DNA of 33,095 nt from an uncultured Eubacteriales bacterium (GCA_900316435.1 ONCY01000008.1:1-33095), one strand, 5' to 3'; positions 15,821 to 24,632 are shown, numbered from the stretch's first letter. Translations and numbers: made by a program. The notes: generated by a model not told the origin, from the sequence alone.

Positions 15821-15853
15821 GGCTCAGCCCCAAAGCAGGACTGAGCCTTTTTT
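15821..15853. terminator. Bidirectional terminator between glyQS and the patatin gene
   Basis: The arms GGCTCAG (15821-15827) and CTGAGCC (15841-15847) are followed by six T on the plus strand. The A-rich stretch before the stem gives a weaker T-tract on the minus strand. Confidence 0.85.
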
Positions 15854-15865
15854 ATGTATTCATCA

Positions 15866-16759
15866 TTATTTAAATAATCTGAGCAAGTCGTCCTTGCACT
15901 TCATAACGCAGTCGTAGCCCTCCTGAATGGTGAGATCGATATTCTCCATTGAGAAGATAGCCGTTTTGCTGTTTTTGATTTCAACGACGTAGTCGGCGAG
16001 CTTTTTGGATTCGCGCGTGCTGTTTACCGAATACAGGTCAAGCGCACGCCATACCACCTTGAGCATGCCCTCAAGCCCTGTTTCGGGAACATAATCCATA
16101 ACGTCAAAGGCAATAGCAAGCACCTTGCCAACGCCCATATCGCGCATGATTTTTGTTGGCAGGTTGTCCTTTGAGCCGCCGTCGATAAAATTATACTGCT
16201 TGTAGCTGCAGGTGGTGTAGATCGCCGGGAAGGTCATACTCGCGCGCACCGCAAGCTCAAGAGGCGCGCCCGTTATGTAGTGGATATGGTCGGTTTGAAG
16301 CCCCTCGTCAAGAGTGGTAAAAATGCACTCGTCGGTCGTGTAGGTGTCGTTTGTGCAGATAGACAGATTGATAGGCAGATCTTCAAAGCCCTTAATTCCC
16401 TTTGCGTCCATCGACTCCTTAATAATATCGGAGATTATTTCGCCGTCCTTAAGGCCGTCCTTCTGATTCTTTTTGCTGAACTTAAGCGACGCAAGCTCCT
16501 TTACGATAGGAACGGGTCTGAAATCGGCAAGAGTTGTCCAGTATTTTTCGGCGAACGCCTGCATTTCGTCGGCACTGTAGCCCATTGCCGTAAGAGCCGC
16601 CATAGCCGAGCCCGAGCTTGTTCCTGCTACATACTGCGGACGGATGCCCAGCTCGTAAAGAGCGCGGACAGCGCCGATATGTGCTATACCCTGCAAGCCG
16701 CCGCCCGAAAACACAAGCCCCAGCTCATTTTTGCGTTTTTCCCTGTCAATCACTTTCAT
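15866..16759 (-). CDS. Patatin-like phospholipase (297 aa)
   Basis: The patatin fold uses a Ser-Asp dyad. The oxyanion loop GGGLQG (19-24), the nucleophile motif GTSSG (Ser48) and the DGG motif (Asp193 in FIDGGSKDN) are all intact, so the protein should be an active acyl hydrolase of the RssA/YlbK group. No signal peptide is seen, so it is probably cytoplasmic and may act on membrane lipids. It has its own promoter (16799-16827), so it need not belong to the upstream operon. Confidence 0.9.
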   Translation of the reverse strand: MKVIDREKRKNELGLVFSGGGLQGIAHIGAVRALYELGIRPQYVAGTSSGSAMAALTAMGYSADEMQAFAEKYWTTLADFRPVPIVKELASLKFSKKNQKDGLKDGEIISDIIKESMDAKGIKGFEDLPINLSICTNDTYTTDECIFTTLDEGLQTDHIHYITGAPLELAVRASMTFPAIYTTCSYKQYNFIDGGSKDNLPTKIMRDMGVGKVLAIAFDVMDYVPETGLEGMLKVVWRALDLYSVNSTRESKKLADYVVEIKNSKTAIFSMENIDLTIQEGYDCVMKCKDDLLRLFK

Positions 16760-16798
16760 TCCCCTTTTCGGTTTCCAAATAATCCATTTCCGTTATTT

Positions 16799-16827
16799 AT
16801 CCTAAATGATAATAACTTTTTTGTCAA
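16799..16827 (-). promoter_or_regulatory. Promoter of the patatin gene
   Basis: On the minus strand TTGACA (16822-16827) and TAGGAT (16799-16804) are 17 bp apart, in the 89-nt gap after the GT39-like gene. Confidence 0.55.
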
Positions 16828-16848
16828 GCCATTTCGGCTGTTACCGGG

Positions 16849-18576
16849 TTATTTATAGAATCTGTAAACGTTACAGTATGACTCGGTTTCAACAAAATAG
16901 TCGTACCAGTTGAAGAACTCCTCAAACTGCCTGTCCTTCTGGATTATCTCGTAATGCTTGAGGTCGGTGTTTTTTGTGATTTTATTGATCACATAATCGC
17001 TGTCGGCAAGACGTGAGATATAAACCGTAACCTCGCTTAGCTCTCTGAGCTTTTCGTCCGAGGTCATTTTGTCGATGCTGTCGCTCTCCTTGCGGTCCAC
17101 GTTGCCGTTTGTCATAAAGCTCTCGGCAAGCTTTCCGACCTTCCCGTTTGTGATTACTCCCCTGCTCTGTGCGAACTCATCGAGCTCGTCGTACAGGGTT
17201 TTTGACATCTCGGTCGTCTTGGCTATCATAACGCTGTCATAGTTCATGAACTTGTCGATGCACTTGTTCCACTCCATCATAGCCGTGCCGACAAACACGC
17301 AATTGTCGGTTTTTGTATCGTAAAGATTGGTCTCGCCGTAGATGTAGTAGGGCTTAACCGGGATAAACGCCAGAGCGCTTGCCGCGACAATGCACGCGGG
17401 AACCGCAAGCACCGCCTTTGTGTTCTTTCTTCCGATGCGTGAGAAATTAACGACCTTAATAAATCCGTAGCTGAATATCAGCGAAACGAACGGCAGACAC
17501 GCCATAACGTAGCGGTCGCTGTTGAATGGCGAAACAAGAGCGATAAAGATGAAGTAAACCGCGCCCGGAACGATGATGAACCACGCTTTACGCGGCAGCT
17601 TTTTCTTTTTGATAAAGCGCATACAGATGTACGACGCAAGCAAAAAGCCCGCGCATAAGCCCAGCAGCCATCCCTGACCGAGGAACATATCCTTGGCAAG
17701 CAGCTTTATATAGCAGACCACCTTGTACCACAGATATGTGACGATGGTAATGGTATCGATGTCCATTTTTAGTGAGCCGAAGCCGCGGTTGCCGCCCAGT
17801 ACGTTTGTGATGATGTACGGGTAAATAGCCAGCGCTATTCCGGCTCCGGCAAAGGCAACGGCTACATAAGCGATAAGGCTTTTGATATAGCGGTCCTTGA
17901 TTTTATAGATAAGCATAACAAGACCGATAAGCCCCGCGCAGAGAATAAAATAATACTGCGTAAGCACGCCCGCAATGACCGTAACCAAAAGCAGAGCGCA
18001 GTCTGAAATTCTAATTTCGTTTTTCCTGTCATACATGCGAAGGGTGACGTACAGGAACATGAGCACCCAAAATGTGAGCGAGGCGTACATGCGCAGGTAT
18101 ATAGTAGTAGTTATACAGGCTATGCTCAGCGCGTAGCCCCCGACGCCTATCAGCGCGTAAAGGTTATTGCCCGTGACGCGCTTTCCAATTTTATAAAGCA
18201 GGATAAGCGAACCGGTCATCATTACGACGTTTATCGCAAACGCAAGCCAGCGGCTGAAAACGCCCGGGAAGAACGAGCAGACGGTATGCACCAGCGCGTA
18301 ATAGAGCGGCGGATGCGAGGCGTCGACAACTTGATTATGATATACATTCCCATAGTCAAAGCGGTGTTCGCCCGCGGTGAGGTATTCGTTGAAGTCGTCG
18401 GGTGAGTTCCATTCGCCGTCCACGCCGAGCTGCTTTGAGGAGTTTGCAAGATTATATGTCAGCAGCTCGTCCTCGTGATAGCCCTGCTTGACAGCCATAA
18501 AGACAAAGCTTACTGACAGGCTGACTATCATGATCGCCGCCAGCACAATGCGTGAAACTTTATTGCTTATTTTCAT
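16849..18576 (-). CDS. GT39/ArnT-like membrane glycosyltransferase (575 aa)
   Basis: This is a polytopic GT-C fold protein. The first loop after helix 1 contains HEDELLTYN (Glu35, Asp36, Glu37), the usual acidic pair of polyprenyl-phosphate-sugar glycosyltransferases, and ASHPPLYYALVH (about residues 86-97) is a second family hallmark. About ten further hydrophobic segments and a C-terminal soluble extracytoplasmic domain (from about residue 405) follow. It probably moves a sugar from a lipid carrier to a surface protein or glycan. It starts 21 nt after the propeller-protein gene and is likely in its operon; AAAAAAGGA lies upstream of ATG 18576. Confidence 0.83.
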   Translation of the reverse strand: MKISNKVSRIVLAAIMIVSLSVSFVFMAVKQGYHEDELLTYNLANSSKQLGVDGEWNSPDDFNEYLTAGEHRFDYGNVYHNQVVDASHPPLYYALVHTVCSFFPGVFSRWLAFAINVVMMTGSLILLYKIGKRVTGNNLYALIGVGGYALSIACITTTIYLRMYASLTFWVLMFLYVTLRMYDRKNEIRISDCALLLVTVIAGVLTQYYFILCAGLIGLVMLIYKIKDRYIKSLIAYVAVAFAGAGIALAIYPYIITNVLGGNRGFGSLKMDIDTITIVTYLWYKVVCYIKLLAKDMFLGQGWLLGLCAGFLLASYICMRFIKKKKLPRKAWFIIVPGAVYFIFIALVSPFNSDRYVMACLPFVSLIFSYGFIKVVNFSRIGRKNTKAVLAVPACIVAASALAFIPVKPYYIYGETNLYDTKTDNCVFVGTAMMEWNKCIDKFMNYDSVMIAKTTEMSKTLYDELDEFAQSRGVITNGKVGKLAESFMTNGNVDRKESDSIDKMTSDEKLRELSEVTVYISRLADSDYVINKITKNTDLKHYEIIQKDRQFEEFFNWYDYFVETESYCNVYRFYK

Positions 18577-18597
18577 ACTTTCATTCCTTTTTTATTA

Positions 18598-20157
18598 TTA
18601 CAGCGCCGAGCCGCGGTATTTTGTCCAGCGGTAATCGGGGCTTTTTTTCTCAATTCTTTTTTCAAGCCCTGTCTGTTTGTCCAAGGCGATTTCAAAATAT
18701 TCCTGTCTTAACAGGCATTGAACACTGTGATTGCCGTTTGTAATGTCAATGCGCTTTAGGCGCTTGTTGTCAAAGCTCAGAAAGCTGTCGTCAACATACA
18801 GGTATCCGCCCGAAACCGTCATGCGATTTGTGTTTGCCCTAAGCTTTATGTTCATCGGCAAACTTGTTTTTGTTTCGATATCAATCCGATACAGGCTGTG
18901 CTCCTCTGGTTCGGTGCCGCCGTAAGTGCCGCTCCTGAGGTAAGCCGCATTATTCTGAACATCAACAGCGTAGTTGTCGGAGGAGATATCCGAAACCTTC
19001 TCGTTTTGGATTCCGTCGGTGTTCATGCGTTGCAAAAACGACTTGCCGTTTTCCAAAAATAGATAATACAGCTTTTCGCCGCAGAGCGAAAGATTGCACG
19101 CGTTTCCGAGCCGCTCGCCTTTGTATTCCTCGCCGTATCCCGAAAAGCCGCCATTAAGCAGTACCTTATCCGAGCCGTCTGCGCGCATTTTATATAGCCC
19201 AACTCGGCGGTCGCTGTAGCTGTAGCTGTTTTTCTCAACGCTGTATGTGTAGCCGTTGTCGGCGTAGTAAATCCAGCCGCCGCTTGCCAAAAAGCATGCC
19301 GCGCGCACGTTGTCACCGCCCGCAAACTCAATCTTGCCGCTGTCTTTGTTAATCCTTACAAGGCGGTAGTTGAGCGCCCTGTGCTTTTCGCGGAAGGTAT
19401 CGCGCGCCGCAACGCGTGCGTAAATATAATCGCCGTCAACCGTAAAGTCCTCAAGATCTTTGACAAAAGTCAGCTCACCCTCATACGAATAGCCGAGAAC
19501 GCTGCTTTTCATTTTTTCAGCGCTTACAAAAACCTCGTCATCGGCGGAGTTTGCCCCCGTAAGGGTTATTTTGCGCAGGCAGCCCTCGTCATCAAGCCCG
19601 TAGAAAACATCGCCGTCGGCGGCAAAGCCTTGAAGGCTTATTGCTTTGCCTCCCGGGCTGCGGATTATTGCCCTTTCCTCGGGGCAGGGAGAAAGCCGCA
19701 CTTCGCTTATATTAACGCCGCCCGTTATCTTTCCGTAGGACGACCTTACAAATGCCTGAGACTGCGACTGAGGATACACGCTATCCGAAGGATCGGGCTC
19801 CTCCTTTGGGTCGTCGGGCAGAACGCGGCTGCTGTCGGCCGCCGAAGGCGCCGCTCCGCCGTTACCCGACTGCTTTTTTACCGAGTTTTTAAGTCCGAAC
19901 CAATTAAAAGAAAACGCGGCAAAAATACCCCCGCTCAAAACGCAGAGCGCGAGCATAACTGCCGTGATGGGAATCAAAATATTATTCTTTTCCTTATCCG
20001 CGGTACTGTCCGCTGTGCCCGCAGCCGTTTTATGCCTTAAATATACAACATTCGCGGGCTTCCCCTTTACGGAAGAAGCCTTTTGAGCGGAGTCGCACTC
20101 GGGGCAAGCCCCGCTCTCGTTTAACGGTGAACCGCAGACATCACAGAATTTCACCAT
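18598..20157 (-). CDS. Zinc-ribbon, membrane-anchored beta-propeller protein (519 aa)
   Basis: Domains in order: an N-terminal zinc ribbon (Cys5, Cys8, Cys18, Cys21), a basic linker, one transmembrane helix (about 58-84), a low-complexity Pro/Ser/Asp linker (about 92-140), then an outside domain of about 370 residues. That domain has repeated YxxDxxxL..I blades (LYKMRADGSDKVLL, SLYRIDIETK, LKRIDITNG), like the DUF5050 six-bladed propeller. The topology is cytoplasmic zinc ribbon and external propeller, suggesting a sensor or scaffold. TAGGAG precedes ATG 20157, 20 nt after the upstream zinc-ribbon gene, so they are co-transcribed. Confidence 0.8.
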   Translation of the reverse strand: MVKFCDVCGSPLNESGACPECDSAQKASSVKGKPANVVYLRHKTAAGTADSTADKEKNNILIPITAVMLALCVLSGGIFAAFSFNWFGLKNSVKKQSGNGGAAPSAADSSRVLPDDPKEEPDPSDSVYPQSQSQAFVRSSYGKITGGVNISEVRLSPCPEERAIIRSPGGKAISLQGFAADGDVFYGLDDEGCLRKITLTGANSADDEVFVSAEKMKSSVLGYSYEGELTFVKDLEDFTVDGDYIYARVAARDTFREKHRALNYRLVRINKDSGKIEFAGGDNVRAACFLASGGWIYYADNGYTYSVEKNSYSYSDRRVGLYKMRADGSDKVLLNGGFSGYGEEYKGERLGNACNLSLCGEKLYYLFLENGKSFLQRMNTDGIQNEKVSDISSDNYAVDVQNNAAYLRSGTYGGTEPEEHSLYRIDIETKTSLPMNIKLRANTNRMTVSGGYLYVDDSFLSFDNKRLKRIDITNGNHSVQCLLRQEYFEIALDKQTGLEKRIEKKSPDYRWTKYRGSAL

Positions 20158-20177
20158 TTTATTCTCCTAAGGAATTA

Positions 20178-20942
20178 TCAGAGCTTATGTCCGCACTCAA
20201 TACAGAAGAATACCTCGGGGTCGGTTGTGGTAAATCCGCAAGCCGGGCATGTTTTTCCGGCAGGGGCGCTCTTTTTGGCGCTCGAGTCAGCGGAGGGCAG
20301 ACGCGCGCCGCAGTTATTGCAGAAAACAGCCTCGGAGTCGGTAGACTTAAAGCCGCATTCCGTGCAGAATCTTACACCTCCTTCGGCAGCAGGCGCCTCA
20401 ACGGGCGCGGGAGCCGCTTCCTCAGCCTCAACACGGGCGCCGCATTCTGTGCAGAACATGCACTCGTCCTCGAGAACGGCACCACACTTTGAGCAAGCCC
20501 TGTCTTTTTTAGGCTCGGCTTCATATACCTTTGTGGGAGGTGCCGCAAAAACAGGCTCCTCGGCTTTGGGCTCCTCGACAACGGGTTCCTCGGCTTTGGG
20601 TTCCTCTACAGGTGGTTTTTCACCGGCGACCTTAAAGCCGCAGAAGTTGCAGAAAATAGATTTAAAGTAAATCTCAGCGCCGCATTTTGGGCAGAGCATA
20701 AGCTCTTTCTCCAAAAGCTCCTTATTTCTGCGCTCTATCTCCGCCTGCTCCTCAGCCTTGCGGACAGCCTCCTTGTGATCCTCAATTGCCTTTTCGCTCG
20801 CCTTGACCGCGCCTATCAGCTCGGGAAACTCGGGGTTAGCGTCGTCCTTGTGGGCGGCATAGTACTGCTCGCCGATTTTAGCGTAGCATTCCTTGATCTT
20901 TGTTTCTTCGCTTTTTAACAGGTTTTCGTCATAAAGCGCCAT
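20178..20942 (-). CDS. Protein with four zinc ribbons and a coiled coil (254 aa)
   Basis: Residues 45-82 form a charged coiled-coil helix. Four CxxC...CxxC ribbons follow: Cys84/87/98/101, Cys150/153/164/167, Cys193/196/208/211 and Cys232/235/247/250. A Pro-Glu linker at 111-130 holds two near-identical 10-residue units (VEEPKAEEP). There is no catalytic domain, so it is likely an adaptor. ATG 20942 is chosen (AAGGAG 8 nt upstream); the GTG at 20951 has no room for a ribosome site. It is the first gene of the operon with the propeller protein and, probably, the GT39-like enzyme. Confidence 0.8.
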   Translation of the reverse strand: MALYDENLLKSEETKIKECYAKIGEQYYAAHKDDANPEFPELIGAVKASEKAIEDHKEAVRKAEEQAEIERRNKELLEKELMLCPKCGAEIYFKSIFCNFCGFKVAGEKPPVEEPKAEEPVVEEPKAEEPVFAAPPTKVYEAEPKKDRACSKCGAVLEDECMFCTECGARVEAEEAAPAPVEAPAAEGGVRFCTECGFKSTDSEAVFCNNCGARLPSADSSAKKSAPAGKTCPACGFTTTDPEVFFCIECGHKL

Positions 20943-20987
20943 AATATACACTCCTTTTTCGGCAAAATTATATATTTTTACTTATTT

Positions 20988-21016
20988 ATTATATAATACA
21001 GCGGTTTTTCTGTCAA
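20988..21016 (-). promoter_or_regulatory. Promoter of the zinc-ribbon/propeller/GT39 operon
   Basis: On the minus strand TTGACA (21011-21016) and TATAAT (20988-20993) are both consensus, with a 17-bp spacer. Confidence 0.75.
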
Positions 21017-21017
21017 T

Positions 21018-21067
21018 GCTTTTTCAAAAAAGATTCGGCTCAAAACAGCAAAGTGTTCTGAGCCGAA
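21018..21067 (-). terminator. Terminator of the CotH/dockerin gene
   Basis: The 9-nt arms TTCGGCTCA (21034-21042) and TGAGCCGAA (21059-21067) are perfect. On the minus strand the stem is followed by TCTTTTTTGA. Confidence 0.85.
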
Positions 21068-21083
21068 GCATTAATTATTTATA

Positions 21084-23405
21084 TCAGTCGATTGTGTAGA
21101 GGTATCTTCCCTTATCGTTTAACTGATCAATAGCGCGGTAGGTGTGCGACTTTCCGTCAAACGCTATCTTATCGGTCTGGACGGTTCCGTTGTCGAAGAT
21201 GACATACTCAACATAATCGGGAATCTCTGCCGAATAGGCGTTGTGTCCGTCAATATCGGCGATCTGAGTCATCGCGGTACCCGGCCATGAAAGCGGATAG
21301 TTGCCGCTTCCGTAGTAATAAACGTTGATAGTACCCTCCCAGTCAAGGGTGTTTACAAATGTGGCGATAAGCTTATCTTCGGGATCGGGATCGGGCTCTG
21401 GGTCGGGGTCTTCATGAGTATATCCCGCCTTTATTCTTGCCAGAGCGGTAACGTCGGTGATAGTCAGTTTGTCGTCCGGGTTGACGTTGGCTATTTCATA
21501 CTGAAGCGCGTCGAGGTCGATAAACTCGGCAAGATAGCGCTGTATCTCGGTGATGTCGTTGATGTCGAAAACGCCGCTGCGGTCAACGTCATATTTAACC
21601 TTTGAGCCGTTGTAATCGGCGTACATCTGATTTGAAAGCCATGCCGCGCGGGTCGTCATCCAGTCGCAGGCGTAGTTGAACATATTCGTAAAGTTCGCGC
21701 TGTAGCGTGTAGATGATGAAACCTCGGTGTACGTTCCCTTGTAGAAGTCAAAGCTCGCCTTCTTTAATGAACTGTGCGAGGCTATCCAGCTGCCTGTGTT
21801 CAAGAGCCAGCCGCTCTTGTAGTTCATCGCGGCGCTGTCCGCGATATAGCCGTAGTATTTTTTAGCGCTGTAAAGCTCGTCCGATACATAGGGATTTTCG
21901 GTTTTGCCGCTGAAATAATTGATAGCGGGCATAAAGTCCTCAAACCAGACCTGAGCCGCGGTTGCCTGAACTTCTTTGTTGCGGGCGAGGTTGTTGATGA
22001 TGTTATAGGACATGGTCTCGTTGCTGCTTTTGCCCTTGTAGCGGCACCACCAGCCTGTGGGTTTCTCATAGTCGCTTACGCCCATGCTGTTCAGGTCGCG
22101 GCTAACGCCCACAGCGTTGCCCAGCGAGTTATCGTAGTCCCAAACGGGCGAACCAAAGAACTTGTAGCTGCCGTTTTCGTCGGGCTTATAGGTAAGGAAG
22201 GTGCTTGAAACGCCCGAATCCCAGTTTTTGCCGAGCTCGTTGATCAGGTAGAGCTTTGCGGCAGAGTCAAGGTCAATCAAATCTGCTATTGAGGTTGAGC
22301 TGTTGCGGATAGCCGTGCGGCAGGTCGAAAGCAGCTTGTTGAATTTATCGGCCACATAGGTCTTAACCTCGTCGTAGCCGGGCTTTCCTGGGTCGATTTC
22401 GGGGGACTTAATTGTGATTTTAATACCGCCGTCGCAGGTTACATAATAATCGCCGTCGCCCGCGCTTGCGTCAACCTCGGCAATAAACGAGAAGTCGTCC
22501 TTGATTGTGCCGTCCTCGTTGAGGTAATCGGTGTCGGAAACGTCGGTTACAAGGCTGCCCGCCTCTACCTTTTCGGTCATCTGATAAGAGCCCCAGTAGA
22601 AGCCGTTTACATAAAAGTCAACATAGCGCGAGTCGGAGGCGTAGGGCATTCCCACAGCGTCCGAAAGGTCGTAAAGAATGCGGTTGCGCGAGAGCGAGTC
22701 GTCCTGATAGTTTGGCAGGATAGAATACTTTTTATTCTTTTCCATGCCCGCTATCGACACTTTCTTATCGTAGGTGATGTTATAGCCCTTTTTCGGCTTT
22801 GCCCACGAGGTATTGCCGCGTCCCTTGATTTTCTTGATGGTAGTGTTGTCGATTTTGCCGTCAGCGCCAACAACCGCGCCAGCAGCGGTCGCCTTGTTTT
22901 CCTTGTCGGCGTTGAGGTATGACATAAGGTCGGTTCCGTTGCCATCGGCGTCGGGATTGTTTACATAAACCGCAGCTTCGGCGTTTGATTTCATATACTT
23001 TAAGGTATATGTACTTCCGCTTGCCGTAACGCTGTAGCTCTGCGACGCGCTGTACGGCACGGTTTCGGTTTCGCCAGCTCCGATCGTAACGCCGTTAAGC
23101 GTAACCGCTGACGAAAAGCCGTTGTAAACATCAACCTGATCCGTATCGGCTGATGTGGGTAGGAAAAAGTATTTCTCGCTTGGATTTGAAACGCTCATTC
23201 TCTCGTCATGAATGCTCTGCCACGCCTGCCATGCCTCGGTGTCGCCTGAGCCTGTGACCGCGTGAGCGTACAGTGCCTGCTGAGAAGCAAATGCCGAGGG
23301 CTTAGCCGCAGCCTCGGGCTCGGTTTCCGCCGCGCTTACCGCGGATACCGACAAACAGCCGAGCGCCATAATTGCCGAAAGAATAATTGCCGCCGCTTTT
23401 TTCAT
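21084..23405 (-). CDS. Secreted CotH-kinase-like protein with dockerin and CBM26-like module (773 aa)
   Basis: A signal peptide (about 1-25) leads to a beta-rich region (80-140) and then a CotH kinase domain (about 140-590): KIKGRGNTSW at 192-201, YILP-type SILPNYQDDSLSRNR near 228-242, NELGKNWD near 389-396 and PVWDYDNSLG at 420-429 with metal-binding Asp423/Asp425. A dockerin-like pair of EF-hand repeats follows (YDVDRSGVFDINDITEIQRYL at 605-625 and NPDDKLTITDVTAL at 642-655). A Pro/Asp linker (665-676) leads to a CBM26-like starch-binding domain (about 680-756: WEGTINVYYY, WPGTAMT, FDNGTVQTDKI). ATG 23405 is preferred over 23450 because AGGCAGG lies 8 nt upstream. CotH domains phosphorylate proteins; here the enzyme is exported and could be recruited to a starch-bound complex. 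Confidence 0.85.
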   Translation of the reverse strand: MKKAAAIILSAIMALGCLSVSAVSAAETEPEAAAKPSAFASQQALYAHAVTGSGDTEAWQAWQSIHDERMSVSNPSEKYFFLPTSADTDQVDVYNGFSSAVTLNGVTIGAGETETVPYSASQSYSVTASGSTYTLKYMKSNAEAAVYVNNPDADGNGTDLMSYLNADKENKATAAGAVVGADGKIDNTTIKKIKGRGNTSWAKPKKGYNITYDKKVSIAGMEKNKKYSILPNYQDDSLSRNRILYDLSDAVGMPYASDSRYVDFYVNGFYWGSYQMTEKVEAGSLVTDVSDTDYLNEDGTIKDDFSFIAEVDASAGDGDYYVTCDGGIKITIKSPEIDPGKPGYDEVKTYVADKFNKLLSTCRTAIRNSSTSIADLIDLDSAAKLYLINELGKNWDSGVSSTFLTYKPDENGSYKFFGSPVWDYDNSLGNAVGVSRDLNSMGVSDYEKPTGWWCRYKGKSSNETMSYNIINNLARNKEVQATAAQVWFEDFMPAINYFSGKTENPYVSDELYSAKKYYGYIADSAAMNYKSGWLLNTGSWIASHSSLKKASFDFYKGTYTEVSSSTRYSANFTNMFNYACDWMTTRAAWLSNQMYADYNGSKVKYDVDRSGVFDINDITEIQRYLAEFIDLDALQYEIANVNPDDKLTITDVTALARIKAGYTHEDPDPEPDPDPEDKLIATFVNTLDWEGTINVYYYGSGNYPLSWPGTAMTQIADIDGHNAYSAEIPDYVEYVIFDNGTVQTDKIAFDGKSHTYRAIDQLNDKGRYLYTID

Positions 23406-23448
23406 TGGAATTACCTGCCTTTCAATTATATTTTTTTTGCTTGGCTTC

Positions 23449-23477
23449 ATTCTATCACACGGTTTTCACATACGCAA
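23449..23477 (-). promoter_or_regulatory. Promoter of the CotH/dockerin gene
   Basis: On the minus strand TTGCGT (23472-23477) and TAGAAT (23449-23454) are 17 bp apart. Confidence 0.5.
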
Positions 23478-23536
23478 GTACAATTTAACAAATTTCTATT
23501 ATTTTTAAGATTCCTCTTTATTTTTTCAAAAATCTT

Positions 23537-23545
23537 TGCTATAAT
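23537..23545 (+). promoter_or_regulatory. Extended -10 promoter of the cohesin-like lipoprotein gene
   Basis: TGCTATAAT is an extended -10 (TATAAT at 23540-23545) with no good -35. The leader to ATG 23617 holds a small hairpin AACCGC/GCGGTT (about 23553-23572). Confidence 0.55.
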
Positions 23546-23616
23546 AGGTTTTAACCGCGGATAACAGCGGTTTGAAGGTATTATGTGAAAAGAATTTCAG
23601 ACAAGGAAGTGGTCAT

Positions 23617-24504
23617 ATGTTAAACACAAAAAAACACATTTTTAAAGGAGCGTTTGCGGCTCTTTTGGCAACCGCGCTGGTCGCAGGCGTTATGACAGGC
23701 TGCGGCAAATCCGACAGTTCAAGTTCAGGCTTGGGCGACACCAAGGAAACCCAGGTCGTTACCGAGGTAGTGAGCGGTATTCTTGTTGACGAAAACGGAC
23801 AGCCCATCACCGACGAAAAGGGCAACTTTATTTCCGCCACGGAAGCCGATAAAACCGAGGGCGACAAAAAGCAGAGCAGCTCCGAGCAGAAGTCAAAGAC
23901 GGAAAGCGGCTCGCAGAAGTCCGATACTTCGTCAAAATCCGAAGGCGGCTCGCAGAAGTCAGACACCTCGTCAAAATCCGAGGGCGGCTCACAGAAGTCC
24001 GATACTTCGTCAAAATCCGACGGTTCAAGAACAAAGACTCCCTCGGGAGCGTCAACAGTCAGTACAACAAAGAAATCCAATGCCGATACCTCTGCAAAAA
24101 CCCTTACGATTGGCGGAAAAGAATACAAGGTCGGCGACAAGGTAGTCTGCACATATTTCCTTGAGGTTCCCCAGACCATGCTCAACTTCCAGGGACAGCT
24201 CAGCTTTGACTCCTCAATGCTCAAAAAGACCAACTCCTATCTTGTTGCGCCCGCAACCTACAGCTCGATCATCAACAACAACCTCAACGACCGCGTTGTA
24301 TTCAACGGCTCAAACCTCAGCGGCTACGATTTCAGCTCACCCGGTTACGAGTTCCTTGTTGTTGAGTACGAGGTACTTAAAACAGGCACAACTGAGCCCG
24401 CATTCACTTTTGAGGTGCTCAGCGATGTTAACGATAAGGCCTACGCCGACGCTTCATCAGGCAAGCTCATAAACGGCGCAAAAATTTCGGCTGTTTATTC
24501 GTAA
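23617..24504 (+). CDS. Lipoprotein with Ser-rich repeats and a cohesin-like domain (295 aa)
   Basis: The signal peptide ends in a lipobox (VMTGC, lipidated Cys29). Residues 75-160 are a Ser/Lys/Thr linker that includes three 13-residue repeats (ESGSQKSDTSSKS, then EGGSQKSDTSSKS twice). Residues 162-295 form a beta-sandwich with cohesin-like spacing: KVGDKVVCTYFLEVPQ, FQGQLSFDSSML, a NDRVVFNGSNLSGYDF stretch and a closing EFLVVEYEVL strand. This resembles a divergent cohesin and would be the membrane-tethered partner for dockerins, but the call rests on pattern only. ATG 23617 has AAGGAAGTGG upstream. It is divergent from the CotH/dockerin gene, and a terminator follows. Confidence 0.72.
   Translation: MLNTKKHIFKGAFAALLATALVAGVMTGCGKSDSSSSGLGDTKETQVVTEVVSGILVDENGQPITDEKGNFISATEADKTEGDKKQSSSEQKSKTESGSQKSDTSSKSEGGSQKSDTSSKSEGGSQKSDTSSKSDGSRTKTPSGASTVSTTKKSNADTSAKTLTIGGKEYKVGDKVVCTYFLEVPQTMLNFQGQLSFDSSMLKKTNSYLVAPATYSSIINNNLNDRVVFNGSNLSGYDFSSPGYEFLVVEYEVLKTGTTEPAFTFEVLSDVNDKAYADASSGKLINGAKISAVYS
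23902..24018 (+). repeat. Three 39-bp tandem repeats inside the lipoprotein gene
   Basis: The units 23902-23940, 23941-23979 and 23980-24018 differ by only a few, mostly synonymous, bases. They encode the 13-residue linker repeats and could change copy number by slippage. Confidence 0.9.
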
Positions 24505-24520
24505 GCCAAACTTAATAACA

Positions 24521-24553
24521 CGCGGCGGCTGTCTTTACGGCCGCTGCTTTTTG
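24521..24553 (+). terminator. Terminator of the lipoprotein gene
   Basis: The arms around GCGGCGG and CCGCTGC form a GC-rich hairpin, followed by TTTTT. It lies about 17 nt after the stop codon. Confidence 0.7.
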
Positions 24554-24632
24554 CACTTATAACTGTACTCTTTATTTTTGCGTAAACTGTCTATTTTTTA
24601 AAGTACAGCAATGTGATACAATTCCAATGTAA

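Noticed and set aside
23613-24233. 206-aa open frame antisense to the lipoprotein gene
   Set aside because: The repeated EPPSDFDEVSDFC text is the antisense reading of the 39-bp repeats, not a protein family.
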